Both the position numbers and the translations under genes were made by a program. A DNA stretch of 64,000 nucleotides from Odobenus rosmarus divergens (lineage: Eukaryota; Chordata; Mammalia; Carnivora; Odobenidae), in assembly GCF_000321225.1 (NCBI RefSeq), contig NW_004451883.1:62001-126000 (forward strand), read 5' to 3'. The notes beneath the pieces were generated by a model. That model was not told where the DNA came from and did not search any database. It saw only the letters and a list, made by a program, of their open reading frames with translations. Positions within the stretch are counted from its first letter, which is position 1. Each line of letters starts with the position of its first letter. Of this stretch, positions 46,261 to 58,199 are shown in pieces.

Positions 46261-46895
46261 TTCATACAGGTTCTTCATCTTTCTTTCAAAGTCTGTTCTT
46301 TTTATTTATTGAAACTGTGACAGGATTGCTCTCCATATATATTTGATATTGTTGGTTTGCATTGTCTTTATAAACCATAAGCAGCAAAGCAGAGGTTGAA
46401 TATGGCTCTCTGTTCATTGATTCGTATAAATGGAACACAAAATTCCTGAGTGCTTTTCAATAATTCATGGTTTTATAAACATGGAAATTCATTTCAATGT
46501 ATCTCGAGGAGAATGCTGCTCTAAGTCCCCTGGGGTGTCAAGGTGCGGCTCTGGCGTCCTGGGTCTGAGGCACAAAGTGGGGAGACATGCCCACCTTCCC
46601 CTCCATGTGCCTTCCCGGGGGCTCTGGGGCTGATTCATGCCTGAACCTTGCTACACTCGGAGAGATCATGGACCAGAAGCTGCACGGGAGCCCCACCTCG
46701 GGGATGGCCGAGGGGCACCCAGTGAAGGTGCCGATGGCTCTGACCCTTGGGTGGGCCCAGCTGTAAAGGCCAGCAGGGTGCAGGGGCAGCTGGACTTCCC
46801 CACAAAAGGCATTTCTCCAGAGAGCTCCGAAGCTACCCCTTGCATGGGCCCCAGAGCCACGGGGCAGCCCTTACTTGCATCCAGATCTTCTGGAT
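46261..46895. other. Unique stretch
   Basis: AT-rich to 46500 then GC-rich. No gene recognised. Confidence 0.35.
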
Positions 46896-46899
46896 CTTC

Positions 46900-47062
46900 T
46901 ACTTGATGCATGGTCTTGGGCAAGAATCTTACATTTCAGAGTCCTGGTTTTTCATATACAAAATTTCTATTCTAATACCTGCCTTTAGAGCGTTCGTGAG
47001 ATGATATGTACCCAAGAGACTTGTGCAGAATTTGCACATAACGTGCAAGGAGTGTTTCCTCT
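46900..47062 (+). repeat. MIR-like SINE
   Basis: 'catggtcttgggcaagaatc', then 'agcgttcgtgagatgatatg' follows MIR order (gaccttgggcaag..tgttgtgaggatta). Diverged. Confidence 0.5.
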
Positions 47063-47544
47063 TCATCTGGCTTTGCTCCTTAGCATCATGGAGACACTCT
47101 CTGCCGGGAGCAGTTCAAAAGAGTGGTGACCAAGGAACAGAGTACCTGCCCGCTCTGACCATAGAGAGGAGATGGGCATCTCTGTATCTCTTCTCTTCTG
47201 TCAGTTAAGCGTGAGGTTGTAAGAAAAGATAGCTTTCTTAATAAAAACATCACTTTCCTTAATAAAAATAGCACCCACATGCTCTGAGTTTGGGAGCGTT
47301 TTCAGAGTTGGAAGTTCGGCTGTACCACGTGGCCCTAAGTCTGCTCCTCTAGGTGGGACCTTTGTCTTAGGTCCAGAGCCAAGGGTCGCTCTTGCACACA
47401 CAAAACTACAAATTGGGATTGTCTGGCCCTGCAGGCTGTCTCCTGGGAGCAGAGATCTTGCTGGGGTCTCTTACTATCACAACTCTGGGCAACCACCAGC
47501 CCTGTCACCCGAGTGCCTCTAGACACCCAGACCCCAGACCCTAC
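47063..47544. other. Unique stretch
   Basis: No recognised feature. Confidence 0.35.
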
Positions 47545-47754
47545 AAGAAGCTAGCCCTCTAGGGTGCCTGGGTGGCTAAGCGTCTGCCTTCAGCTCGGAT
47601 CATGATCCCAGGGTCCTGGGATCGAGTCTTGCATCAGGCTCCCTGCTCAGCGGGGAGCCTGCTTCTCCCTCTCCCGCTCCCCTGCTTGTGCTCTCTCTCT
47701 CTCTCTCTTTGTCAAATAAATAAACAAATTTAAAAAAAAAGAAGCTAGCCCTCT
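47545..47754 (+). mobile_element. Can-SINE with shortened A-box and 16-bp target duplication
   Basis: The target copies 'aagaagctagccctct' are at 47545-47560 and 47739-47754, a perfect match. The body 47561-47738 starts 'agggtgcctgggtggctaag'. Compared with sibling copies (tggctcagtcggttaag), about nine bases inside the A-box are missing. The B-box (gggatcgagtct), (CT)n tract, AATAAA motif and A tail remain. Confidence 0.95.
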
Positions 47755-47759
47755 CCCCA

Positions 47760-48183
47760 CCCATCCTTTATCCCGGGATTATAAAAATATATTTTCCTAT
47801 ATTTTCTTCTGCTTTTTTTTAATAGTTAAAAATATTTGGATATTTTATTTGTCAGGAATCTGTGTTTGAGTATAACGTGAATAGAAATAAAAATTTGTTT
47901 TCAGTTGGGAAACATATCTCCAACCCTATGTGATGAGAAGTTTCCACACTGAATTGAAAAGCACCTATATTATATATAATATTATAATACAATAAATGGC
48001 CATTTTGGAGTATGCATTGAGCTGTCTGTCTATCCCATTGATCTGTTTGTGTATTTCTGGGCCAGCATCTAATTGTTTTGATTAAATTGCTCTATAGTTT
48101 GATTTATTAAATAGGCAAAGTCTCCTGTGATAGTCCTAATTTTCATAAATTTCTTGGCAACTTTTACATATTTATGTACACTT
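47760..48183 (-). repeat. Ancient antisense L1 remnant (left part)
   Basis: AT-rich 'ttgattaaattgctctatag', 'ataaatttcttggcaacttt' and similar blocks look like decayed antisense ORF2. It continues beyond the SINEs at 48404-48593 and probably 49280-49480. Confidence 0.45.
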
Positions 48184-48403
48184 CCAGTAGAATTTTAAAG
48201 ATTATTTATTTATTTATTTATTTGACAGAGAGAGACACAGCGAGAAGGAACACAAGCAGGGGGAGTGGGAGAGGGAGAAGCAGGCTTCCCGCTGAGCAGG
48301 GAGCCCGATGCGGGGCTCGATCCCAGGACCCCGGGATCATGACCTGAGCCGAAGGCAGACGCTTAACGACTGAGCCACCCAGGCGCCCCCCAGTAGAATT
48401 TTA
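48184..48403 (-). mobile_element. Can-SINE with 14-bp target duplication
   Basis: The target copies 'ccagtagaatttta' are at 48184-48197 and 48390-48403. The antisense body 48198-48389 has a complete tRNA-like head ('gagccacccaggcgcccc') and an arctoid-type middle (acacaagcagggggagtggg). It lies in an antisense L1 remnant. Confidence 0.95.
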
Positions 48404-48593
48404 GAATCAACTTTTTAAGTAAAAAATTCCTTTACCATGTCAATTTGAGTTGGGTTGAATTTAATATTTAGTCTGGGAGATTTCACATCTTTACCTAGCA
48501 CATTTTACAACCGGAAACAAGATGTAACTTTGTTTCAACAAGCCCGCCTGTCCTTCAGGAAAGTTGGATAATTTTCCGGACGTGGATGACGCG

Positions 48594-48780
48594 TTTTTTT
48601 TTTTTTTAAGATTTTATTTATTTATTTGACAGAGAGGGAACACAAGCAGGGGGAGTGGGAGAGGGGGAAGCAGGCTTCCTGAGGAGCAGGGAGCCCGATG
48701 CAGGACTCGATCCCAGGACCCTGGGACCGTGACCCAAGCCGAAGGCAGACGCTTAACCCACTGAGCCACTCAGGCGCCCC
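48594..48780 (-). mobile_element. Can-SINE, no clear target duplication
   Basis: Antisense: a T14 tail (48594-48607), 'acacaagcagggggagtggg' middle, and a head ending 'gccactcaggcgcccc'. Both Pol III boxes are present with changes. Flanking bases ('gacgcg' / 'actatgtgtg') give no convincing duplication. It is 190 bp from the previous SINE in the same orientation. Confidence 0.92.
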
Positions 48781-49054
48781 ACTATGTGTGTTTTTTGTTA
48801 AATGTGTTGCCAAATATTTTATGGCATTTCTTCCAAATATGAACACAGTTTCTCTTCTGTGACATTCTGCATTTGTGCATCCTGAGTCCCTTGCTCCAGG
48901 GTGCAGCCGGCCTGCACAGCCCCTTAATGTGGATAGGCAGAAGGTGCTGGCCCCAGGGGACATAGCCACTAGCCTAGGACATGGCGGTGAGGGCCCCCTT
49001 GCTCTGGGCACACAAAGCGTGAGCAGGGCTGGTTCCTCCCAAGGCCCCTCTCTT

Positions 49055-49278
49055 TGGCACACTGTAGATGGCCAGCTTTCCCCCGTGTCCCCACGTGGTC
49101 ATCTCTCTGTGTCTGTGTCCTCATCTCCTCTCACAGGGACACGAGCCATAGTGGATCAGGGGCCACCCGCATGACCTCATTTAACTCACTTCTTTGCAGG
49201 TCTTCTCTGAGGTACTGGGGCTTCATCTTCAACCGATGAATGTGGGAGGACCGATTCAGCCCATAACAAACTATACAA
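49055..49278 (-). repeat. MaLR/MLT1-like LTR fragment (antisense)
   Basis: 'ggggccacccgcatgacctc', 'atttaactcacttctttgca', 'tctgaggtactggggcttca' and 'cgattcagcccataacaaac' follow the antisense gggcccaccctaatgacctc..ggtactggggg..cagcccataaca order. Confidence 0.6.
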
Positions 49279-49480
49279 GCTTCTCTGTGGTGCCCTTGAA
49301 TGGTCTACGTGCAAATAATATCATCTGCAGATAATGGTAACTTCATCTCCCTTTTCCAATATTCTGCTAAGAAAAATTATTGTTAAAAACCTTGTAAGTA
49401 AAGCAGAAGGGTGGCTAACTGTCCTTTTAATGTCATTCTTGAGCAGTATCTAATGGGGCCACCTGAAGATTATTTGAATC
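49279..49480 (-). repeat. Probable antisense L1 ORF2 remnant
   Basis: 'aataatatcatctgcagata', then 'aacttcatctcccttttcca' resembles antisense gaaacagtatcatctgcaaac..cttcctttccaat in old L1 copies. Confidence 0.45.
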
Positions 49481-51934
49481 TTGAGGGAATGCATCTATGT
49501 CTGACACATAATTTACTGAGCAGGGCCAAGACTGGGTGAAATTTCACATGAACTTGTAGATTATTTTAGCAGGGATGCAAATGACTCCTGATTCTTAGGA
49601 ACAGAAACTACAAACCTTTTGGTGGTGTTGCCCTACAGGACCTGACCGATTTTACCATACCCTGGCAACCTTGTGTCAACATTCTTTTCCTGTTGCTTGT
49701 AAATATCCATTTCCTGAAATGCTCTCCGTAGCAGCTTAGCCATCTTGGTGGTTCTCTCATTAACGAGTTAAAGAAATCTTTGACACCTTTATTTTTAGGA
49801 GAGTCTTTAAATCACACTCGGACAGGTTATTCAAGCGTACTGTGTTTAAGGCTGACCCAAGGAGCATTGATTTGTGTTTGGAATTATAGCCCTGTTGTCT
49901 CTGAAATAATTTCCTTTAAGCATCATAACAATCCATTGCGGTCTACTCACGATACACACCCCCGCACTGTGAGTGCTCTTCTGTACTGTCCTCCAATGGG
50001 AGCGGCATGCTTTTGCCCAGTGAGCATGTATTTTTCCATATACAGTGACAGGATATGCACAATGCCTTTGCTGCCTTTTGCTCTGAGCTGAGCGAATTCT
50101 GCAATATGGCCGAGCTGATGGAGCTCACTTGATGGCTCTGGGCCCTCCACCTTCCATCTCGTGTATTTGTGGCACATGTTCTTGACCTGGGCTGGCTGGT
50201 GAAAGGTGAAAGGTATGCAGCTGATGGTCCAGTGCAGGGAAACAGTGTCATGCCCTGCACTAGGAAACGCAAATTTTAAGGAGAGAAGCTGGGGGATCCA
50301 GAGGCTGGGGACAAGCAGTGGTAAGAGGGGACAGGGAACAGAAGGGGGACCAAGCGTGTCTTCCACACCACTCGGCCCCCAGGCACATCCAGACCTTACG
50401 ACAGAAGAATCAGCTCTCCTGCGATGGGCACGTGGTCATCGTGGGGGGCTCCAAACACCAGGATGCACCCTTCTGTCCCCCCGCCAGTGCCAAAGGTCAT
50501 AGGTTATTCTTCCCCTTGACCCCCTCCCCTCCCCGCAAATCCGCTGTCCCCCATCTGTCCGTCCATCCTTCCGTGCCCTGTCCACTCTCTCCTGTTGTGT
50601 TGACCATTATTTAAAAACCGAGGTGAAAAGCAACAAAAGTGAAAGCAGGTGCCGACTGATGTGCGCCCCTTCGGAGCTCCGGCCTAAAGTGGCGTGTGCG
50701 CCGCTGGTTTCTGAGAGCTGCTCGTTGTAGGGCGAGTATCTAGACACCATTTGTTTGCTGTGCTTTGCTTTCCTTTGCTCTCATGGACTCACCGGTAAAA
50801 GGTTCAGTCTTTTCAGGGGCTGTCTTTCTACCTCCTCTTCTCCAGAACCCGGGAGGGCCTTCTCTGTCCACTCAGAGAATGACGGGCCTGCAGGGAGGGA
50901 GCAGGGTTCCCTGAGGATGCCAGGGAGGGGGCTGCGGGCACTGGGGCTTGAGTTCCCCGAGTGCCTTGCCCAGGGTTTTCAGGGGGTGGGGGTGGAGCCA
51001 CACGTTGGCATCTGCCCTGGGCACTCTCTTCCCAGGCTGCCTCCCCCAAGAGGCTGATGTGTCAGGGCCAAGTGCCCAGGTGGGAAGGGTCAGCCCAGGA
51101 CGACGATGCCTGGATAGCCCGTCACCTTCTAGAACAAGCCCCTGGGCCTGGTTCCTGCAAGAGATGGCTGTGTCACTCCCGATGCAGTAGCACGTTTTCC
51201 CCTCCTTTCGGTCCCCAAGGGACCATCTTTCCTCCCTCGTTTTGTGCTCCTTGTACCTTTCCGAGAGAGCTCCGAGTGCCCGCAGACAGTCTCCCCTTGG
51301 CCACCCTTCGTTCACCCTGAGGAGGTGGGGCAGTTATCGCCTGGACTCCTGAAGGATCCACAGAACTGTCACTTCTCTGGTTGTGGGGCTGAGCCGGCGC
51401 CCAGCTTGGGCCCCTGCTGCCCGAGGTCTCTCCAGAACCCTCTGCCCAGTTTCCTTGGAAACTCCATCTGCGTCCCCTTTCCTGCTTCTTGCAGCAGATC
51501 AGCGTCGAATTATCTGCCATGTCTGTCTAGTCACATATTTAACTGGAGTTTCCCATGATTTAGGTTTAAAATTTTCTCCCTTTTGCACATCTTCTGCTTC
51601 ACATCAGTCCCTGTCCTTCTAGGCGTTTGCCTTTTGATTACATGGTTCACCAAACGTCTATTGGCTGTCCGCAGGGTGTTTGCCAGTCGTCCCCGAGGAC
51701 CTGAGCTGTGTTTCTTCTGCAGGAGGAGCAGGAGGGGACAGAGGGAGAGAGCAGGGATGCAAGAAGGAGAAGGAGTGTGGGCGAGAGAGAGCGTGCGCGC
51801 GCTTTCCATATCCCTGGGGACCCTCCTCCCTGTGGGTGGACCAGTCCTGCCGGCTTTCTGGTTCAGTAGCCAGCACCTTATACACCACTGGGATTTTCTG
51901 TCTGTGTGAAGAAGCCAGAGACAAAACAGAGAAC
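49481..51934. other. Unclassified unique stretch
   Basis: About 2.4 kb, AT-richer to 50250 then GC-rich. I recognise no gene. Several domain-less frames lie on both strands. It ends at the L1 target duplication. Confidence 0.35.
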
Positions 51935-53099
51935 AGGAAGCTCACATCATTCTTGAACAGAGTGGTCTTTCGCTTCCAGGTGTTTGAGTTTCTGCCACAT
52001 TTTTTCTTGTGATTGAGTTCCAGTTTTAAAGCATTGTGGTCTGAGAATATGCAGGGAATAATCTCAATCTTTGGGTATCGGTTGAGACCTGATTTGTGAC
52101 CCAGTATGTGGTCTATTCTGGAGAAAGTTCCATGTGCGCTCGAGAAGAATGAGTATTCTGTTGTTTGAGGGTGGAAGGTTCTGTATATACCTATGAGGTC
52201 CATCTGGTCCAGTGTGTCATTCAAAGCTCTTGTTTCATTGTTGATTTTCTGCTTAGATGATCTATCCATTGCTGAGAGTGGAGCAAAACCACATTGAGAT
52301 ACCACCTTACACCAGTCAGAATGGCAAAAATGGGCAGGGAAAGAAACAACAAATGTTGGAGAGGTTGTGGAGAAAGGGGAACCCTCTTACACTGTTGGTG
52401 GGAATGCAAGTTGGTACAGCCACTTTGGAAAACAGCGTGGAGGTTCCTCAAAAAATTAAAAATAAAGCTACCCTATGACCCAGCAATTGCACTCCTGGGT
52501 ATTTACCCCAAAGACACAGATGTAGTGAAAAGAAGGGCCATATGCACCCCAATGTTCATAGCAGCAATGTCTGCAATAACCAAACTGTGGAAAGAGCCGA
52601 GATGCCCTTCAACAGATGAATGGATAAAGAAGCTGTGGTCCATATATACAATGGAATATTACTCAGCCATCAGAAAGGATGAATACCCAACTTTTACATC
52701 AACATGGATGGGACTGGAGGAGATTATGCTAAGTGAAATAAGTCAAGCAGAGAAAGTCAATTATCATATGGTTTCACTTATTTGTGGAACATAAGGAATA
52801 GCATGGAGGACATTAGGAGAAGGAAGGGAAAAATGAAGGGGGGGAAATTGGAGGGAGAGATGAACCATGAGAGACTATGGACTCTGAGAAACAAACTGAG
52901 GGTTTTAGAGGGCAAGGGGGTAGGGGGTTAGGTTAGCCTGGTGATGGGTATTAAGGAGGGCATGTACTGCATGGAGCACTGGGTGTTATACGAAAACAAT
53001 GGATCGTGGATCACCACATCAAAAATTAATGATGTATTGTATGGTGACTAACATAACATAATTAAATAAAATTTAAAAAAAAAAGGAAGCTCACAACAT
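51935..53099 (+). mobile_element. Younger L1 with 5' inversion (twin priming) and target duplication
   Basis: The target copies 'aggaagctcacatcat' (51935-51950) and 'aggaagctcacaacat' (53084-53099) share 12 exact leading bases. 51951-52281 is antisense: the end of the ORF2 endonuclease domain ([19 protein letters not shown] and FSRIDHILGHKSGLN motifs on the minus strand). From about 52282 the element runs in sense: the ORF2 C-terminus to its stop near 52794 ([41 protein letters not shown]), a 3'UTR and an A tail. ORF2 between endonuclease and C-terminus is absent (roughly 2.5-3 kb in a full L1). It cannot encode a working ORF2 protein. Confidence 0.93.
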
Positions 53100-53429
53100 C
53101 CACCGTCCTGTTCCTGGGGTGCGGGCTCCCTTGGGGCTCACACCTGCTGGAGGTGCTGCTTGCAGCTGGGCTCAGTTTGCATGTTAACAAAAGCACCTGT
53201 AAACCAGATTCCAATTCTGTAAGAAGGCAAAGCTCCCTGCGTGAAGCAGAGTATGGAGAGGGTGTTTCAGAGGTCCCCAGGGGACTGAGGGGAAGGACCT
53301 CGCTGACATAAAGCATTTTAAAGAGAAGTTTAATTTTTTTTTTTTTAATTTGGAGCAGTTATGCTTTTTTGCCATCTCTATGTGGACTTGGAGATATGCA
53401 TACATTTTTAACCTTAGTGACTGTTGTTT

Positions 53430-53560
53430 GGGAATTCTTCATTCATTTATTCTTTCAACAAATATTCACTGAGCACCTGTTGAATTCCAGGCAGTCTGCT
53501 GGACTCTGTGCAGATAGTGGTGAATGTGGCGTTCTGCCCCCACAGTTTGCCTAGGAAAGG
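53430..53560. repeat. L2/MIR-like ancient repeat fragment
   Basis: 'ttcattcatttattctttca', then 'acaaatattcactgagcacc' is the familiar attcattcaacaaatatttattgagcacc block. Confidence 0.6.
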
Positions 53561-53584
53561 AGAGGGAAACACACGGGTGTGCGT

Positions 53585-53790
53585 CTTCTGCCCTGAGTAC
53601 AGCAAATTGCCACAGTCGTGCTGGCTTACAGAGCACGGACTTAATTATGGCACAGTTCTGGAGCTCGGAGGTCTGACATGGGCGTCCCAGGGCTGACACC
53701 CTGGTGCTGGCAGAGCTGCTTCTCTCTGGAGGCTCCAGGGCTGTTTCCCGCCGTTTCCAGCTTCTAGAGGCACCCGTGCTCACACAAGCA
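53585..53790 (-). repeat. MLT1-like LTR fragment (antisense, weak)
   Basis: 'taattatggcacagttctgg', then 'agctcggaggtctgacatgg' and 'ctctctggaggctccagggc' resemble the antisense cacagttctggaggctggaa..ttctggaggctctgagg block of MaLR-type LTRs. Confidence 0.5.
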
Positions 53791-53899
53791 GACAGAATGT
53801 CACATGCTTAATCGGGACAGGTGCTATGAAATGATGAAATGCTGCATGACAGAAAGCCACAGACAGGATGGCTGGAGAAGGGACACTGTGACACTTCAG

Positions 53900-55760
53900 T
53901 CAGGATGCAGAAGAGGCAGTTAGGCAAGGAAAAGGAAGAAAAGGCACCCAAATTGGAAAGGAGGAAGTAAAACTACCTCTATTTGCAGATGATGCGATCC
54001 CACCTATAGGAGACCTGTAAGACTCATCAGAGCACCTGCTAGAGCTAATAAATGAATCCAGCAAAGTTGCAGGATACAGAGTAAAACTACAATCTGCTGT
54101 TTCTGTACACTGACGATGGACCATCTGAAAAGGCAGTAAAGAGAGCAAGAAAAACAATAAAATAGTTAGGAATAAACTTACCTGAGGAGGTGAAACTCAT
54201 ACACTAAGAATTACAAAATGTTGGTGAAAGAAATTTAAAAAGACACAAATAAATGGAAACACATCTTGTGTTTGTGGACTGGAAAACGTGGTATTGTTAA
54301 AACATGGTCTTCCAGATTCAATGCAATCCCTTTCAAAATCCCAACAGCATTTTATATGGAAATAGAAACCCATCCGAAAATTCATATGGAAGCACAAAAG
54401 ACCATGAGTAGCACAGCCACCTTGAGAAAGAACAAGCTGGAGGCATCACCCTTTCTGATTTCAAAGTATATCACAGCCTGACAGTAATTAAAACAGCGTG
54501 AACACGCCAGCATAAACACAGACATAGAGACGGATGGGATGGAGCAGAACCCAGAAAGGCATCCTCGCACGTGTGGTCACCTGGTCCTTGACAAGGGAGC
54601 CAGGAACACACAATTGAGGAAGGACAGTGTCTTCAACAAGTGGTGTTGGGAAAGCAAGCTGGACAACCACATGCGCAAGAACGAAGTTGAACCCCTATCT
54701 CACACCATACACAAAACTCAACTCACAGTGAATTAACACTTAAAGATAAGACTCAAAACGGTAAAAACCCTAGAAGAAAGCACAGGGAGAAAGCTTTGGT
54801 CATTCATTCTGGCCATGGTCTCCTAGATACAGTACTGAAAACAGGCCACAAAAGCAAAAATAGATAAAAGGGACTCCCATCAGACTAAAGAGCTTCTGCA
54901 CAGCAAAGGGACCCATCAATAGTGTGAGAAGGCAACCTACAGAGTGGGAGAAAATATTTGCAAACCATATATCTGATAAGGGGCTAGTATCCAAAATATA
55001 TAAGGAATTCATACAACTCAATAGCAACAAACCAAATAATTAAATTTAAAAATGGGCAAAGAACTTGAATAGGCTTATTGCTAAAGGAGACATACAAATA
55101 GGCAAGGGGTGCATGAAAAGATGCTCTGTATCACTGAGCATCAGGAAAATGCAAATCAAAACCACAATGAGATAACACTGCACACGTGTTAAGATGGCTT
55201 TTCTCAAACAACTGATGAAGAGTGTTGATGGGGATGAGGAACGCCTGGGACCCTGGTGCCCACATGCAATGCCACGTTACTGGAGTAACTGCCATGTGGG
55301 GCCAGCCCGAGTGTGCTCCGGCAGATGGGTGCAGAAGATCGTGTGGTGCGTACACGCTATGGAATGTGCCTCGCCTCTCAGAAGAAAGAGAACCTGTGAT
55401 GCATGACAGCACGACGACCCATGAGGACGCAGTGCTGAGTGAAATAAGCCGGTCACAGAGGCACAGATACTGTTTGGCTTTGCCTGTGTGAGGCACCTAG
55501 AATCATGGGACTGGGGGAAGCAGAGAGTGGTGGCTGCCGGGGCGGGGGCGGGAGGGATGGGGGGGTGCTCCTCAGTTACAAGTGTGAAGGTTCTGGTCCA
55601 CCAGGTGGGTGAGTCCTAGGGACTGCTGCCCAGCACGGAGCCCGAAGTTAACAGTTCCGCACTGTGCACTGGAACGTCTGTTAGGATGGCAAGCCTCACA
55701 TCGCGCGTTCTCACGGTACACACGGAAAGACAGCGTGGAGGATGAGCAGGGATCTCATCT
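53900..55760 (+). mobile_element. Old L1 ORF2 remnant including the reverse-transcriptase FADD motif
   Basis: The sequence runs from the RT core (tttgcagatgat, F-A-D-D, at 53982-53993) to the 3'UTR. Later recognisable blocks are 'caatccctttcaaaatccca', 'aaatgggcaaagaacttgaa', 'aggaaaatgcaaatcaaaac' and 'gtgctgagtgaaataagccg', then 'gagagtggtggctgccgggg' in the 3'UTR. Multiple stops and indels break all frames. It is clearly older than the copy at 52 kb. Confidence 0.85.
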
Positions 55761-57405
55761 TCCAGCATCTTCCTCCATACGGAGGGAGCTCTGAGGCTGC
55801 CCAGAAGTGGTGTTCAAGGGTGTGCGAGGGCTCTGCACTGGGACGTCGGGGAAGGAGCCCGGGTGGCATTGCGGGCAGCCTCGAGCATGGATCTCTTTCT
55901 GCGTATAAATGAGAATCCACTGGACAGTGTTCAACAGGAGAGGAATTGGTCCAGTTTTCGTTCTTCAGTGGCTGTGGGCGGAGAATGGATTCACAGAGAA
56001 GAAGACAGGGCACATGGGGTCTTGAAACCCTGTAGTAAGCCGTGGACTTGGCCTGGTCAACGGGACTGGGAAAAGTTTTGCAGAAGGACACGTGGACGTG
56101 CGGTTAATTAGGTGGACGGGGGAGGTCAGGTGGCCGTGGGGCTGGCAAAGGCAAAGATGTGGAGAAGCTTGTTGAAGGCGGGTAAGGGAAGGGTCACAGG
56201 GTTGGGGAGTGTGGCACAAAAGGAGCCTGAAGACCCCTCGGAGGCTGTGGACAGGTCAGGGGGGCTTCAGTCCCTCGTGGGAGGCGTGGTGGGAGAAGCT
56301 GACATCACGAACTTGGGATTTGAGATCACGTGGACTGCGGTGTGGAGAACAGATGCAGCGGGTAGGGGAGCTCCAGGGCGGTGCCGATGTCAAGGGAGAG
56401 AGGATGGGGGCTTGTGGTAGGAGGTTGGCAGTGGAGATGAAGAGAAATAGAGAAATATGAGGAAAAATCAGAACTTCAAGGAACATGGTCTGGTGTTGGA
56501 CTAGATATGCAGTGTTGGTGTGTGTGGCGGGGGGATGACTCCTGAGACCCTGGTCTGTAGCACTGGGCAGGTGGCGGAGCCCTCCAGCCCGGCGGGGACC
56601 CTAGCAGAGGACCACCCCCGGGAGGTGCCCAGGTCGGGGTATCGGGAGGTGGTGTGGACTCGTCTTGTGTGAGGTGTCTTTGCAACAGTCACACACGGGT
56701 ATCCGGCTGGTGGTGCAGTAGTTGGGGCCGGACGCAAAGGAAAAGCCTGGACTAAACGTACAAATCTGTGTGTCCCCCGCGTGTAGGTGGCGACCCAAGG
56801 CCCAGGGACGGAGGCACAGGGCGGACCCTTGAGGAGCTGCTGCACTGACCACCACATGGAGGAGCAGGAGCTTTGTCAGGGGGACGCAGGCGTGGCCAGA
56901 GGGGAAGGGGACCTGGTTCGTGTGTGGCCCTGGCCGAGAAGGGAGGTGAGTGTTCCCAGAAGGAAGGCATGGGTCCCAGGGCTCGGGATGAGGGAGGAGA
57001 TGAGGATGGAAGGTGTCTCTGGACAGGGATGGAGATCAGAGGAGCCGCCCTGAGGAGCGGCCTCGGGGGTAGGAAGAGGGAGGAAGCACGGGGGAGCATT
57101 CTTTCTAGAAGTTTCCTAGGGGAACAGAGAGCGCGCTCAGAGCCTGGTGGGGAGTGTGGGGCGAAAGGCGGGTTTTGCTCGGAAGCTGCAGCAAGTCGTG
57201 CATTTCCGAGGTGAGAGCCATCACGGGCCTACTGGAAGTGTGGGGTCCCCGCTTCCGGAGGCACCCCGAGCTCTTGCCGGACAGCTCGGGCGGAAGCGAA
57301 TCCCGCCGCTTTGTAACTTCTGCCACGGGGCGTGCTCTGCCTCGGTCACACGGATGTGCCTCCCTTAGCCTCCAGGACGTGGACGCCAGGTCCTCTCAAC
57401 TGTTC
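55761..57405. other. GC-rich unique stretch
   Basis: No gene recognised. Purine-rich on the plus strand, which explains the glycine/arginine-rich chance frames. Confidence 0.4.
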
Positions 57406-57559
57406 CCTGCACTGTTTCATCTGTCCCTTTTTCTTTTTTAAATTTTTTTCTTTGTATTTTAAATTTTCAGGTCATTTTTTTTTTCCTGATAGAAATTTGT
57501 TCCTCCTTCAACCAGAATTTCTAGTCATGACACCATTCTCCATGTGGGGACTACACACA

Positions 57560-57725
57560 TGAGGTTTGATTAATTGATCTCAATCATCCTGGTTCTGAAT
57601 AAACTGTTGACCTTTGGCATGCTTACGCATAAGTCATTGATAGTCACCTCAACTAGCAAATTTCCACAACAGTGAATTACATCTCCCAGAGCACCTCCCA
57701 GATAAAATTCACATCCATCGTGTTT
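57560..57725. promoter_or_regulatory. Candidate conserved element (AT-rich, non-repetitive)
   Basis: 'ggtttgattaattgatctca', then 'cttacgcataagtcattgat' stands out as unique AT-rich sequence with TAAT-type cores. No repeat family recognised. Inference from composition only. Confidence 0.22.
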
Positions 57726-58199
57726 ATATGTGCACAAAAACTGAGCCCGGGAAAAGCAGGACGAGCAGGTCAGACCTGTTTGACGGAACGAGGGATTTCT
57801 CAAAGCTGGGGCCGCAGGTTTTGGACCCTTAAGCCCTGCTGGCCATCACGGGGGCTGGTGAGACTGGAGACCGTCTAGGCTAAGGCTCAGGAGCCAGAGC
57901 TGGAGTGCCGTACTGCAGTGTAACGTCCATGCGGGCTGGGAGTGGCCCCCGGGCTTCTCTAACAACCATGAGCCCCGAGGACCACATCCCTGTAGCACTT
58001 CCATGTGGTTTCCAGAGGCTTCTGAACCTGGCAGGTGACTCTGGGAAAGCAGGGCCTCTGACATGGTGCTCACTATCTCTTTCTGGGGCCTTGGACTTGC
58101 CCCCCGTGAGACAGATCCTAACTGCTCATGGAACATCGCTGGATTGAATATGCTCATGCACATTTCCCTACAGTAGATGAACTGTATTTTTAAAACCAT

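Noticed and set aside
51658..52305. 215-codon minus-strand frame as a gene
   Set aside because: Its start is the inverted L1 endonuclease segment and its end runs into unrelated flanking DNA.
52294..52794. 166-codon frame as a gene
   Set aside because: L1 ORF2 C-terminus in a twin-primed copy; no upstream reverse-transcriptase core.
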